Of a stretch of 64,000 bases of DNA, positions 32,421 to 41,250 are shown piece after piece. Under the pieces are notes generated by a model. The model was not told where the DNA came from. It made no database searches and saw only the letters and a program-made list of their open reading frames with translations. The position numbers and the translations under genes are program-made. The DNA is from Chitinophagaceae bacterium (lineage in GTDB: Bacteria > Bacteroidota > Bacteroidia > Chitinophagales > Chitinophagaceae), in assembly GCA_019752045.1 (NCBI GenBank), contig JAIEMP010000006.1:44569-108568 (forward strand), in the 5' to 3' direction. The first letter of the stretch is position 1. The number at the start of each line of letters is the position of its first letter.

Positions 32421-32987
32421 ATGGCAACTACATCAGACATCAGTCGTGGTATGATTATTAAGCTCGAAAACAGCTTGTATAAAATTGTAGAGTTTGGCGA
32501 AAATAAAACAGCACGTGCAGCAGCAAAGGTGTGGGCCAAGCTGAAAGGTGTTGACAATAACCGTTCTGTAGAGCAAACCTGGAACAGTGGCGAAACCATT
32601 TACCCTGTACGTGTAGAGCGTAAGGATTTCCAGTTTTTATATAAAGATGATACCGGTTACAGCTTTATGAACAACGAAACTTTTGAACAGATCACTGTAC
32701 AGGAAAGTTTAATTGATGCACCGCAGTTTTTAAAAGATGGAGGTGAAGTATCGGTACTGATCAATACAGAAACTGAATTGCCAATGACGGTGGAATTGCC
32801 CGATAAAATAGTGATGCTTGTTACCTACAGCGAGCCCGGTATGAAGGGCGACACAGCTACCCGTACACTCAAAGCTGCAACAATTGAAACCGGTGCAACA
32901 GTAATGGTTCCACTTTTTGTAAACGAAGGGGAGCTGATACGGATTAACACCAAAACAGGTGATTATGTAGAGCGTGTAAAAGAATAA
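32421..32987 (+). CDS. efp: Elongation factor P, Arg-type tip loop
   Basis: 188 residues, standard EF-P length, with three beta-barrel domains. Family marks are VERKDFQFLYKDDTGYSFMN in domain II, VTYSEPGMKGDTATRTLKAA, and the end VPLFVNEGELIRINTKTGDY. EF-P enters the ribosomal E site and relieves stalling at polyproline. The domain I loop that reaches the peptidyl centre is ENKTARAAAKVWAKLKG. Aligned without gaps to Pseudomonas-type EF-P (NKSGRNAAVVKMKLK, from memory), the tip residue is R32 rather than the lysine of the common PGKG loop. In the Arg type this residue is rhamnosylated by EarP. The gene is monocistronic with a strong promoter and terminator. Confidence 0.93.
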   Translation: MATTSDISRGMIIKLENSLYKIVEFGENKTARAAAKVWAKLKGVDNNRSVEQTWNSGETIYPVRVERKDFQFLYKDDTGYSFMNNETFEQITVQESLIDAPQFLKDGGEVSVLINTETELPMTVELPDKIVMLVTYSEPGMKGDTATRTLKAATIETGATVMVPLFVNEGELIRINTKTGDYVERVKE

Positions 32988-33003
32988 GAATACAACATAA
33001 ACG

Positions 33004-33037
33004 AAAAGGGCTGTTTTTTAAAAACAGCCCTTTTTTT
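33004..33037 (+). terminator. Terminator of efp
   Basis: AAAAGGGCTGTTTT, loop TTA, AAAACAGCCCTTTT followed by T. Confidence 0.88.
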
Positions 33038-33167
33038 GCTCAAAATCGTCTGTTTTTTAGCAAAAAAGACGGGTTTTGAACCGAAATTTGAAAAAAATGA
33101 CCTGTTCTGATTTTGAAATACTATCTTAGCCGCCATTATTATTGTTCATATATAAAACCTTGCGAAC

Positions 33168-33650
33168 ATGGATTTTAAACAAATTCAGGAATTGATCAAA
33201 ATGGTCAATAAATCAAACCTCAGCGAGCTTACAATTGAAGAAAAAGATTTTAAAGTAACCATAAAACAGAAAGATGAAATCATCCAGCAAACGGTGATTT
33301 CGGGTCAGTTTCAACAGGCGCCTGCATATGCACCTGCAGCTGCTCCATTAGCTGCACCTGCTGCTGCTTTGCCAACAGCTGCAAAACCAGCAGGTGATGA
33401 CAACAGTAAATACATTACTATAAAAAGTCCAATGATTGGAACGTTTTACCGCAAGCCATCTCCAGATAAACCATTGTTTGTAGAAGTTGGAACAGAAATT
33501 ACTCCGGGCAAAGTGGTATGTATTATTGAAGCCATGAAACTTTTTAATGAAATTGAAAGTGAAGTAAAAGGAAAGGTTGTAAAAATTTTGGTAGAAGATC
33601 AATCTCCTGTGGAATATGATCAGCCTCTGTTCCTGGTAGACCCGAGCTAA
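33168..33650 (+). CDS. accB: Acetyl-CoA carboxylase biotin carboxyl carrier protein
   Basis: 160 residues. The N-terminal helix (MDFKQIQELIKMVNKSNLSE) and strand are followed by an Ala/Pro-rich linker (about 45-78) and the biotinyl domain (about 82-160). The biotin-accepting lysine is K124 in IIEAMKLFNEIE, with the thumb-type sequence SPMIGTFYRKPSPDK before it. It carries carboxybiotin between AccC and the carboxyltransferase in fatty acid synthesis. accC follows after a 154-base gap filled by word repeats; the two are probably still one transcript because no terminator is seen. Confidence 0.95.
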   Translation: MDFKQIQELIKMVNKSNLSELTIEEKDFKVTIKQKDEIIQQTVISGQFQQAPAYAPAAAPLAAPAAALPTAAKPAGDDNSKYITIKSPMIGTFYRKPSPDKPLFVEVGTEITPGKVVCIIEAMKLFNEIESEVKGKVVKILVEDQSPVEYDQPLFLVDPS

Positions 33651-33804
33651 TTTGAGAATCAATGAATTTGAAAATCTGAAAATGAGTCAATTTGAAAATG
33701 GTCATACAACTTCAATGCTCATCGTGTTTTTCATTCTCAAATTTTCAAATTGATAAATTTTCAGATTACAGACTATCTAATTTTCAAATTTTCAAATTAA
33801 ACTT
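33651..33804 (+). repeat. Short-word inverted array between accB and accC
   Basis: The left half (about 33655-33700) is built of AATTTGAAAATCTGAAAATG-like words and the right half (about 33735-33803) of the inverse words ATTTTCAAATT and ATTTTCAGATT. Ends can pair over a long distance. No gene and no terminator are seen in this gap. Confidence 0.6.
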
Positions 33805-35142
33805 ATGTTTAAAAAGATTTTAATTGCAAACCGTGGTGAAATTGCATTACGCATTATTCGTACCTGCAGAGAAATGGGAATTAAAACGGTAGCAGTTTAT
33901 TCAACCGCCGACAGAGAAAGCCTGCATGTGAAATTTGCAGATGAAGCAGTCTGTATCGGAAAGCCGGCGGGTGCCGAATCGTATTTAAATGTGCCAAATA
34001 TTATTGCTGCTGCAGAAATCACCAATGCAGATGCTATTCATCCGGGATATGGATTTTTGGCAGAGAATGCAAAGTTTGCTGAGATCTGCGGTCAAAATGG
34101 AATTAAGTTTATTGGCCCCACGCCGGATCAGATCCGTTCAATGGGCGATAAAATCACCGCAAAAGAAACAATGATTAAAGCAGGTGTACCTGTTGTACCA
34201 GGCGGTGGTGGGTTATTGGAAAGTGCAGCTCATGCAAAAGAAATTGCAAAAGAAGTAGGTTATCCTGTTATCTTAAAAGCTACAGCCGGTGGAGGTGGTA
34301 AAGGTATGCGTGTTGTATGGAGTGAAGATGAACTGGAGCGCAACTACGATACTGCAAAGCAGGAAGCAGGTGCTTCGTTTAAAAACGATGGCATCTACAT
34401 GGAAAAATTTGTAGAAGAGCCCCGTCATATTGAAATACAGGTTGCCGGTGACCGTTATGGAACAGTTTGTCATTTAAGTGAGCGTGATTGTTCTATTCAA
34501 CGCCGTCATCAAAAACTGGTGGAAGAATCGCCTTCACCTTTTATGACGCCTGAGTTGCGTAAAGCAATGGGTGAAGCGGCTTGTAAAGCTGCAGGAGCAA
34601 TTGGTTACGAAAGTGTGGGTACCATTGAATTTCTGGTTGATAAACATCGCAATTTCTATTTCATGGAAATGAATACACGTATCCAGGTAGAACATTGCGT
34701 AACAGAAGAAGTCACCAACTTTGATTTAATTAAAGAACAGATTTTAATTGCACAGGGTGAAAAAATCAGCGGTGAAAATTATGAACCGCAAATGCACGCC
34801 ATTGAATGCCGCATCAATGCCGAAGACCCGTATAACGATTTTCGTCCATCGCCGGGAAAGATTACAACCTTACATCAGCCGGGTGGTCATGGTATCCGTA
34901 TTGATTCGCATGTATATGCAGGGTATGTCATTCCTCCTTATTACGATTCAATGATTGCAAAGATCATTGCTGTTGCACGTACAAGAGAAGAGGCAATCAA
35001 CACAATGAGCCGTGCATTAAGTGAGTATGTAATTGAAGGTGTAAAAACAACCATCCCGTTTCATCAGCAATTAATGAAAGATGAAAATTTCCGTTCAGGG
35101 AATTTTACTACCAAGTTTCTGGAAGGGTTTACAATGAAATAA
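33805..35142 (+). CDS. accC: Acetyl-CoA carboxylase biotin carboxylase subunit
   Basis: 445 residues, normal length. ATP-grasp enzyme that carboxylates biotin on AccB using ATP and bicarbonate. Motifs: the N-terminal domain [37 protein letters not shown], the glycine-rich ATP loop [12 protein letters not shown], the [17 protein letters not shown] strand, [15 protein letters not shown], and [12 protein letters not shown] with the catalytic arginine. The C-terminal biotin carboxylase domain has [13 protein letters not shown] and [17 protein letters not shown]. It ends close before a terminator. Confidence 0.96.
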   Translation: MFKKILIANRGEIALRIIRTCREMGIKTVAVYSTADRESLHVKFADEAVCIGKPAGAESYLNVPNIIAAAEITNADAIHPGYGFLAENAKFAEICGQNGIKFIGPTPDQIRSMGDKITAKETMIKAGVPVVPGGGGLLESAAHAKEIAKEVGYPVILKATAGGGGKGMRVVWSEDELERNYDTAKQEAGASFKNDGIYMEKFVEEPRHIEIQVAGDRYGTVCHLSERDCSIQRRHQKLVEESPSPFMTPELRKAMGEAACKAAGAIGYESVGTIEFLVDKHRNFYFMEMNTRIQVEHCVTEEVTNFDLIKEQILIAQGEKISGENYEPQMHAIECRINAEDPYNDFRPSPGKITTLHQPGGHGIRIDSHVYAGYVIPPYYDSMIAKIIAVARTREEAINTMSRALSEYVIEGVKTTIPFHQQLMKDENFRSGNFTTKFLEGFTMK

Positions 35143-35162
35143 TGAGTAACTGAGTTAATTAC

Positions 35163-35189
35163 AAGCCACTCAATCGAGTGGCTTTTTTT
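35163..35189 (+). terminator. Terminator of accC
   Basis: AAGCCACTC, loop AATC, GAGTGGCTT, then T run. Confidence 0.87.
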
Positions 35190-35217
35190 ATACTTCCGAT
35201 TTAAACTTACTGCAAAC

Positions 35218-35241
35218 AAAAAAACCTGCATTACTGCAGGT
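35218..35241 (-). terminator. Terminator of the glutamine synthetase III gene
   Basis: ACCTGCA pairs with TGCAGGT around TTAC; the preceding A run on the plus strand supplies the U run on the minus strand. Confidence 0.8.
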
Positions 35242-35270
35242 CTTTTACTATTGCTAAATCTGAAAAAATC

Positions 35271-37463
35271 TTAGCGTAAGAACAATAACTCTCTGTACTT
35301 CGGAAGGTACCAGCTGGCATCATCCACCAACAGTTCCAGCTTATCTACATGATAGCGGATTTCATCAAAGAACACACCTTTCACATCATCGCAATAAGCA
35401 ATGGCTTTTGCTCTTGTGTCTGCAAGTGTATTTGCTTTTTTACGTGCTTCAATCATCTGTTCAACCAGATCGCTCACTTTATTAATGTGTAAAGATATTT
35501 TTTCAAGAATCTGCAATTGGTTTGCATAAGAACCTGCGCTTACGCCAATATCTTTTAAACCTTTAATATTATTGATTAATACATTCTGATATTTTATGGC
35601 AGCAGGCAGTATATGACTGGTGCAAAGCTCACCCATGATACGTCCTTCGATCTGTACCTTCTTAATATAGTTCTCCAGTTCAATTTCATGACGGGCTTCC
35701 AGTTCTGCATGTGTAAATACACCCGTACTTTCAAACAGCTCTTTTGATTTTTTTGTAATCATTGCATCTAATGCAAGCGGCGTTGTTTTTACATTCGGCA
35801 ATCCACGCTTCTCTGCTTCTTTTGCCCATGCTTCGCTGTAACCATCTCCTTCGAACAATACTTTTTTGCTTTCAGTAACATAACGCTGTAATACATGCAT
35901 GATGGCAATTTCTTTCTTATCGCCTTTTTCAATCATTGCATCCACCTCTGCTTTAAATGTAATAAGCGTTTGCGCCATAATAGCGTTCAGCACCGTCATT
36001 GCATTAGAACAGTTAGCACTGGAACCTACCGCACGGAATTCAAATTTATTACCTGTAAATGCAAAAGGTGAAGTACGGTTACGGTCTGTATTATCAAGTA
36101 ACAGTTCAGGAATGCTCTTGTGTAAATCTAATTTCAAGATGGCTTCATCCTGTTCATCAAATTTATCGGTTACTCTTTTCTCAACTGCTTCTAACACTTC
36201 AAACAAATACTTACCTACGAAAACTGAAATGATTGCAGGAGGAGCTTCGTTTGCACCTAAACGATGATCGTTACCGGCGCTTGCAATAGATGCTCTTAAA
36301 ATATCTGCATACTGATCAACAGCACGTACCACATTCGTAAAGAATGTAAGGAACATGAGATTTGTTTTGGGCGTTTTACCCGGTGCTAATAAATTCACTC
36401 CGGTATCGGTTGCTAGACTCCAGTTGTTATGTTTACCACTTCCGTTGATACCTGCAAATGGTTTCTCGTGCAGCAACACTCTTAATTTATGACGACGTGC
36501 AACACGATCCATCACATCCATCAGCAAAGAGTTGTGATCAATGGCTACAGCCACTTCTTCAAAAATAGGCGCACATTCAAACTGTGCAGGTGCTACTTCG
36601 TTATGACGTGTACGTAAAGGAATACCTAGTTTGTATGATTCGTTTTCGAAATCACGCATAAATGCATAAATTCTTTCAGGAATTGAACCAAAGTAATGGT
36701 CTTCTAACTGCTGACCTTTTGCAGGTGAATGGCCAAATACTGTACGACCGCTCAATACCAAATCCGGACGTGCATTGAACAAGGCTTCATCTACCACAAA
36801 ATATTCCTGTTCCCAACCGAGTGTGGGCGTAACTTTTGTAATGTTTTTATCGAAGTAGTGACAAACATCCAAAGCTGCTTTGTTTACTGCTTCCAATGCT
36901 TTCAGTACAGGTCCTTTATAATCGAGAAGTTCACCTGTATAAGAAACAAATACAGTTGGTATGCACAATGTTTTGCCATTGCCAATCTCCATAATAAACG
37001 CAGGAGAGGAAGGATCCCATGCGGTATAACCACGTGCTTCAAATGTTGCACGCAAACCACCACTTGGGAAAGAAGATGCATCAGGCTCTTGCTGAATCAA
37101 AGCCGCTCCGTCAAATTCTTCAATAGCTGTACCATCGCTCTTCAATGTAAAAAATGAATCATGCTTTTCGGCTGTTGTGCCGGTTAATGGCTGAAACCAA
37201 TGGGTGTAATGGGTAACACCTTTTGTTTCGGCCCACTGACGTATACCGCTGGCGATCTGGCTGGCCATGCTGCGATCAATACGTTTGCCGCCTTTTACGG
37301 AAACTACTAAACTTTTGTAAGCTTCATCGCTCAGAAATGCACGGGCTATTTTTAAAGTAAAAACGTTTTCTCCAAAAATGGCGGTAATTTTTGTAGAACC
37401 GGCCACAATATGTTCGGAATGATTGTTTAAATTGTCAATTGCTTTAAATCGTAATGATTGCAT
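35271..37463 (-). CDS. glnN: Glutamine synthetase type III
   Basis: 730 residues, the length of GSIII, which is common in Bacteroidota and some cyanobacteria. It makes glutamine from glutamate, ammonia and ATP and functions as a dodecamer in the cytoplasm. The start at 37463 gives MQSLRFKAIDNLNNH; ten further upstream codons are open. Motifs are the metal-binding LGWEQEYFVVDEALF (about 216-222), TRHNEVAPAQFECAPIFEE (about 285-302), and the ATP-binding GINGSGKHNNWSLATDTG (about 338-355), followed by NRTSPFAFTGNKFEFRAVGS. Gene is monocistronic. No nitrogen-regulatory site could be identified. Confidence 0.96.
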   Translation of the reverse strand: MQSLRFKAIDNLNNHSEHIVAGSTKITAIFGENVFTLKIARAFLSDEAYKSLVVSVKGGKRIDRSMASQIASGIRQWAETKGVTHYTHWFQPLTGTTAEKHDSFFTLKSDGTAIEEFDGAALIQQEPDASSFPSGGLRATFEARGYTAWDPSSPAFIMEIGNGKTLCIPTVFVSYTGELLDYKGPVLKALEAVNKAALDVCHYFDKNITKVTPTLGWEQEYFVVDEALFNARPDLVLSGRTVFGHSPAKGQQLEDHYFGSIPERIYAFMRDFENESYKLGIPLRTRHNEVAPAQFECAPIFEEVAVAIDHNSLLMDVMDRVARRHKLRVLLHEKPFAGINGSGKHNNWSLATDTGVNLLAPGKTPKTNLMFLTFFTNVVRAVDQYADILRASIASAGNDHRLGANEAPPAIISVFVGKYLFEVLEAVEKRVTDKFDEQDEAILKLDLHKSIPELLLDNTDRNRTSPFAFTGNKFEFRAVGSSANCSNAMTVLNAIMAQTLITFKAEVDAMIEKGDKKEIAIMHVLQRYVTESKKVLFEGDGYSEAWAKEAEKRGLPNVKTTPLALDAMITKKSKELFESTGVFTHAELEARHEIELENYIKKVQIEGRIMGELCTSHILPAAIKYQNVLINNIKGLKDIGVSAGSYANQLQILEKISLHINKVSDLVEQMIEARKKANTLADTRAKAIAYCDDVKGVFFDEIRYHVDKLELLVDDASWYLPKYRELLFLR

Positions 37464-37621
37464 GTGTTGTGAATTTTTGCGAGCACAAAGCAACGAAAAA
37501 AAGATGAATAATTACGAACACTTATGTTATAAATAGGGATAAAATTGAAAAATTGTGGAAAAAAAATTAAATAAACATGTTTTTTGAACAGGTGTTAGTT
37601 GAAAAAACATAACATATAAAA

Positions 37622-38872
37622 TTATTTTAATTTAAAAGTCTTCCATTCAATACTAGCGATAATAGGCACCAGCAGAAACGGGAAAAAAATGGCCCTGTAC
37701 CTCACAATTGCACCTAACTGAGGTACAATATAACCGGTGAGCAGGAGCAGTACAATTGAAATGAGAAACAGAAATTGAACAACAGAGTGTTGATAGGGGT
37801 TTTCTCCGTTTCTGAAAAACCAGACCGATACCAATATCCAGATCAACAGGATTTCAATGGCACTGAAAAAATATAATGGGCTGTAAATTTCAGTAATATA
37901 AGGCCGCACCAATGTATGATTGAGAGCCTGAGGTGCATTTTTTACAAATCCCAAAAACGTAGGTTCCAGTTTCCGTTGCGGTAAATAAGAATTTCCTCCC
38001 AAACCAATAAAATCAATGTTGCGTAAAACTATTGAGATAGGTAAATCCAGTTTTGGGTGTATATATTTCGCTGTAAAAAAAATCGTGCTGCATACAACAG
38101 TCACCAGAAAAAATGCCAGCCATTTGCGTTTGAAATAGTTTTCTCCCAGCCACCATGCAAATAGGCCCGGCACACAGGCCAGTACTACATGGTTTCTTAC
38201 AGGAAAAATAAGTGCCAGTAACAAAGCAATCAGTAAAAAAGGACGAACACCCCATTGCTTTTCTTTGAGTGAAAAGTACATCACAAAAACAATCAGTGAA
38301 AGAAAGGTAAATACAAGGCCATCTTTATGTATACCCGATGACCAGAACAGAAACGAAGGAAACAGAAATGTACAGCAGGCAATGAGTTTGGCTTTTCCGG
38401 GAAATACATCATTCATTACACGTATAAAAGCAATGGGTCCAAAAAAAGTAAGAAAGGAATAAATGATCACATTTATATAGTATCTGGAACCCGTAAAAAT
38501 ATTGAATAGTGAAACGAGTTTCACCATGTAGGTATGTTTCAAATCATTCCAGTACGAATTTACACTTGAAAATAAATGACGGTATTCTCTCCCGTAAGGG
38601 TTATCAATGATGGTGCTGAAGTATTTAGCAGGATCATTAAACAGTAGTGCCGTATGCCGTTTGCTGTCGAAGAAAAATTTCCAACTGTCGGATGATTGCT
38701 CATAATTCGGGATCTGTGTAAAAAACCAGCCATAGGCAACACCCGCTGCAATTTTTAAGATAAACAACCCAATCAGCCATCGGTTATTTAAACCGGCAAG
38801 TTGTAAAAACCGGCTTTTGGTAATAAGCCAGCAGAAAAACAATAAGTATACAGCAAAGAGTAAATAAGTCAT
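37622..38872 (-). CDS. Polytopic membrane protein of unknown function (possible GT-C-like)
   Basis: 416 residues with about ten to eleven membrane helices. The first extracytoplasmic loop is long (about residues 55-115) and contains SSDSWKFFFDSKRH. A later loop reads LFPSFLFWSSGIHKDGLVFT, resembling the pattern seen in membrane proteins linked to polysaccharide synthesis and to glycosyltransferases of the GT-C fold, but I cannot assign a family with confidence. The C terminus is basic (WKTFKLK). Neighbours do not clarify the role. It is divergent from purL with 84 bases between starts. Confidence 0.65.
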   Translation of the reverse strand: MTYLLFAVYLLFFCWLITKSRFLQLAGLNNRWLIGLFILKIAAGVAYGWFFTQIPNYEQSSDSWKFFFDSKRHTALLFNDPAKYFSTIIDNPYGREYRHLFSSVNSYWNDLKHTYMVKLVSLFNIFTGSRYYINVIIYSFLTFFGPIAFIRVMNDVFPGKAKLIACCTFLFPSFLFWSSGIHKDGLVFTFLSLIVFVMYFSLKEKQWGVRPFLLIALLLALIFPVRNHVVLACVPGLFAWWLGENYFKRKWLAFFLVTVVCSTIFFTAKYIHPKLDLPISIVLRNIDFIGLGGNSYLPQRKLEPTFLGFVKNAPQALNHTLVRPYITEIYSPLYFFSAIEILLIWILVSVWFFRNGENPYQHSVVQFLFLISIVLLLLTGYIVPQLGAIVRYRAIFFPFLLVPIIASIEWKTFKLK

Positions 38873-38932
38873 GTATCAGCAGCAAATTAAAATATTTATT
38901 CTTACAGAATCAAACCATTCATTACACATTCA

Positions 38933-38940
38933 TACTTTTG
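38933..38940 (+). promoter_or_regulatory. -7 element (TAnnTTTG) of purL
   Basis: TACTTTTG ends 16 bases before the purL start codon. No clear -33 box. Confidence 0.5.
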
Positions 38941-38956
38941 CGCTTTCTTACACAGT

Positions 38957-41191
38957 ATGGAAATAACAGTTAAAACCGCACAACAGCTTCGTTTAACCGA
39001 AGAAGAATTTGAATTAATCAAACAAAAACTCGGTCGCACCCCCAACTTTAATGAACTCTGCGCCTTTAGTGGCATGTGGAGTGAGCATTGCAGTTACAAG
39101 AACTCCATCAAATGGTTAAAAACATTGCCCCGTGAAGGTGGACGGATGCTTGTAAAAGCAGGTGAAGAGAACGCCGGGTTGATGGATATTGGCGATAATC
39201 TTGGTGTAGTATTTAAAATTGAAAGTCATAATCACCCTTCGGCTATTGAACCGTTTCAAGGCGCAGCAACAGGTGTTGGTGGTATTCATCGTGATATTTT
39301 TACAATGGGTGCAAGACCCATTGCTGCTCTCAACTCACTTCGCTTTGGTAATTTAAAAGAGGCAAAGACGCAACATCTTTTAGGTGGTGTAGTACATGGC
39401 ATTGGCCATTATGGTAATTGTTTTGGAGTGCCAACCGTAGGTGGTGAAATTTATTTCGAAGATTGTTATCATACAAATCCACTCGTGAATGCCATGAGTG
39501 TGGGCATTGTAAAAGCAGGTGAAACGGTTTCTGCAACAGCTCTTGGTTTAGGTAATCCGGTGTTCTTTGTTGGAAGTGCTACAGGTAAAGATGGTATTGG
39601 CGGTGCAAGTTTTGCAAGCGCTGATATTACGGCCGATAGTGCAGAAGATTTACCTGCGGTGCAGGTTGGTGATCCTTTCCAGGAAAAGAAATTATTGGAA
39701 GCTTGTCTGGAAGTGATTCAAACAGGTGCCGTGGTTGGTATGCAGGATATGGGTGCAGCAGGTATCATTTGTTCAACTGCTGAGATGAGTGCAAAAGGTG
39801 AAGTGGGTATGCGCATTGATCTGGATAAAGTTCCAACACGTCAACAGAATATGAAAACATGGGAACTGTTGTTGAGCGAAAGCCAGGAACGTATGTTGAT
39901 GGTGGTGGAAAAAGGAAAAGAGCAAGCTGTATTAGATGTGTTTGAAAAATGGGATCTCCCATGTTCTGAAATAGGCGAAGTAACAAATGATGGCTTGTTG
40001 AAATTTTATATGCATGGTGAGCTGGAAGCAGAATTACCAGCTTATGAATTGGTATTGGGTGGTGGTGCACCACAGTACAGCAGAGAATATGCAGAACCGA
40101 AATACTTCGAAAAAATAAAAGCATTTGATGCAACTGCCATTGAAGTACCGGATGATCTCAAAGCAGTGGCTGAGCAACTGATTCAAATCCCCAACATTGC
40201 AAGTAAGCGTACCGTGTATCATCAATACGATAGCATGGTGGGTACCGGTAACTCAAGCACCAATGCACCAACCGATGCTGCAGTAGTGCATGTAAAAGGA
40301 ACAACCAAAGGTTTAGCTGTAACAACAGACTGTAACAGTAAATATGTATTTGCTGATCCTTATAAAGGAGCAATGATTGCAGTAAGTGAAGCAGCAAGAA
40401 ATATTGTTTGCAGTGGTGGATTACCGTTAGGGGTTACCAACTGTCTCAACTTTGGAAATCCATACGATCCGCAGGTATATTATCAGTTTGTACATGCTAT
40501 TAAAGGTATGGGCGAGGCTTGTGTGAAATTTGATACTCCTGTTACTGGTGGAAATGTAAGTTTCTACAATCAAAGTCCGGATGGTGCAGTGTATCCAACA
40601 CCAACGATTGGTATGGTGGGATTACTGGAAAACATCAACGATAAAATGACACTTGATTTTAAAGCAGAAGGCGATGCCATCTTCTTAATTGGAAAATCAA
40701 CAAACGATATCAACTCAAGCGAATATTTACATAAACTGCATGGAGTTGAATTTAGTCCGGCTCCACATTTTGAATTGGAAGAAGAATTTGCGTTACAGCA
40801 AACGATCGCTTCACTCATCAAACAAAAACTAATTGCATCAGCACACGATGTGAGTGAAGGTGGATTGTTTACAACATTGCTCGAAGCATCTTTTCATAAT
40901 AACTTAGGGTTTGATGTGGTAGCCAACGACAGTAACATCCGTAAAGATGCCTATTGGTTTGGTGAAGGGCAAAGCAGAGTAGTCGTATCTGTAAAACAAG
41001 AACAGATTGCTGCGTTTAAGGAAGCATTGGGTAATCATCCCTATGCAGAACTTGGTATTGTTACCAACGGAAGTATTGAAGTAGATGGTATGGAGTGGGG
41101 TAATGTATTGCAGTGGAAAGAAAAGTATGATACAGCGATTGAGAATTTATTGGCTGGTCATGAAAGTGAGCATGCGTTGATTGCTTTATAG
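38957..41191 (+). CDS. purL: Phosphoribosylformylglycinamidine synthase, subunit PurL
   Basis: 744 residues, the small PurL form that works with PurQ and PurS. It converts FGAR to FGAM in purine synthesis. The N-terminal segment FNELCAFSGMWSEHCSYKNS, the ATP and substrate residues in KIESHNHPSAIEPFQGAATG with GGIHRDIFTMGARPIA, and the second half duplicate TGGNVSFYNQSP and AHDVSEGGLFTTLLEA are all present. Both AIRS-like halves are complete. purQ and purS are not in the window. hldD follows after 17 to 59 bases on the same strand. Confidence 0.96.
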   Translation: MEITVKTAQQLRLTEEEFELIKQKLGRTPNFNELCAFSGMWSEHCSYKNSIKWLKTLPREGGRMLVKAGEENAGLMDIGDNLGVVFKIESHNHPSAIEPFQGAATGVGGIHRDIFTMGARPIAALNSLRFGNLKEAKTQHLLGGVVHGIGHYGNCFGVPTVGGEIYFEDCYHTNPLVNAMSVGIVKAGETVSATALGLGNPVFFVGSATGKDGIGGASFASADITADSAEDLPAVQVGDPFQEKKLLEACLEVIQTGAVVGMQDMGAAGIICSTAEMSAKGEVGMRIDLDKVPTRQQNMKTWELLLSESQERMLMVVEKGKEQAVLDVFEKWDLPCSEIGEVTNDGLLKFYMHGELEAELPAYELVLGGGAPQYSREYAEPKYFEKIKAFDATAIEVPDDLKAVAEQLIQIPNIASKRTVYHQYDSMVGTGNSSTNAPTDAAVVHVKGTTKGLAVTTDCNSKYVFADPYKGAMIAVSEAARNIVCSGGLPLGVTNCLNFGNPYDPQVYYQFVHAIKGMGEACVKFDTPVTGGNVSFYNQSPDGAVYPTPTIGMVGLLENINDKMTLDFKAEGDAIFLIGKSTNDINSSEYLHKLHGVEFSPAPHFELEEEFALQQTIASLIKQKLIASAHDVSEGGLFTTLLEASFHNNLGFDVVANDSNIRKDAYWFGEGQSRVVVSVKQEQIAAFKEALGNHPYAELGIVTNGSIEVDGMEWGNVLQWKEKYDTAIENLLAGHESEHALIAL

Positions 41192-41250
41192 CGCTAGCTC
41201 TGAATGTAGTGCCGATAGGTATTTTAACTTTTGAAATTACGATTGAATTG

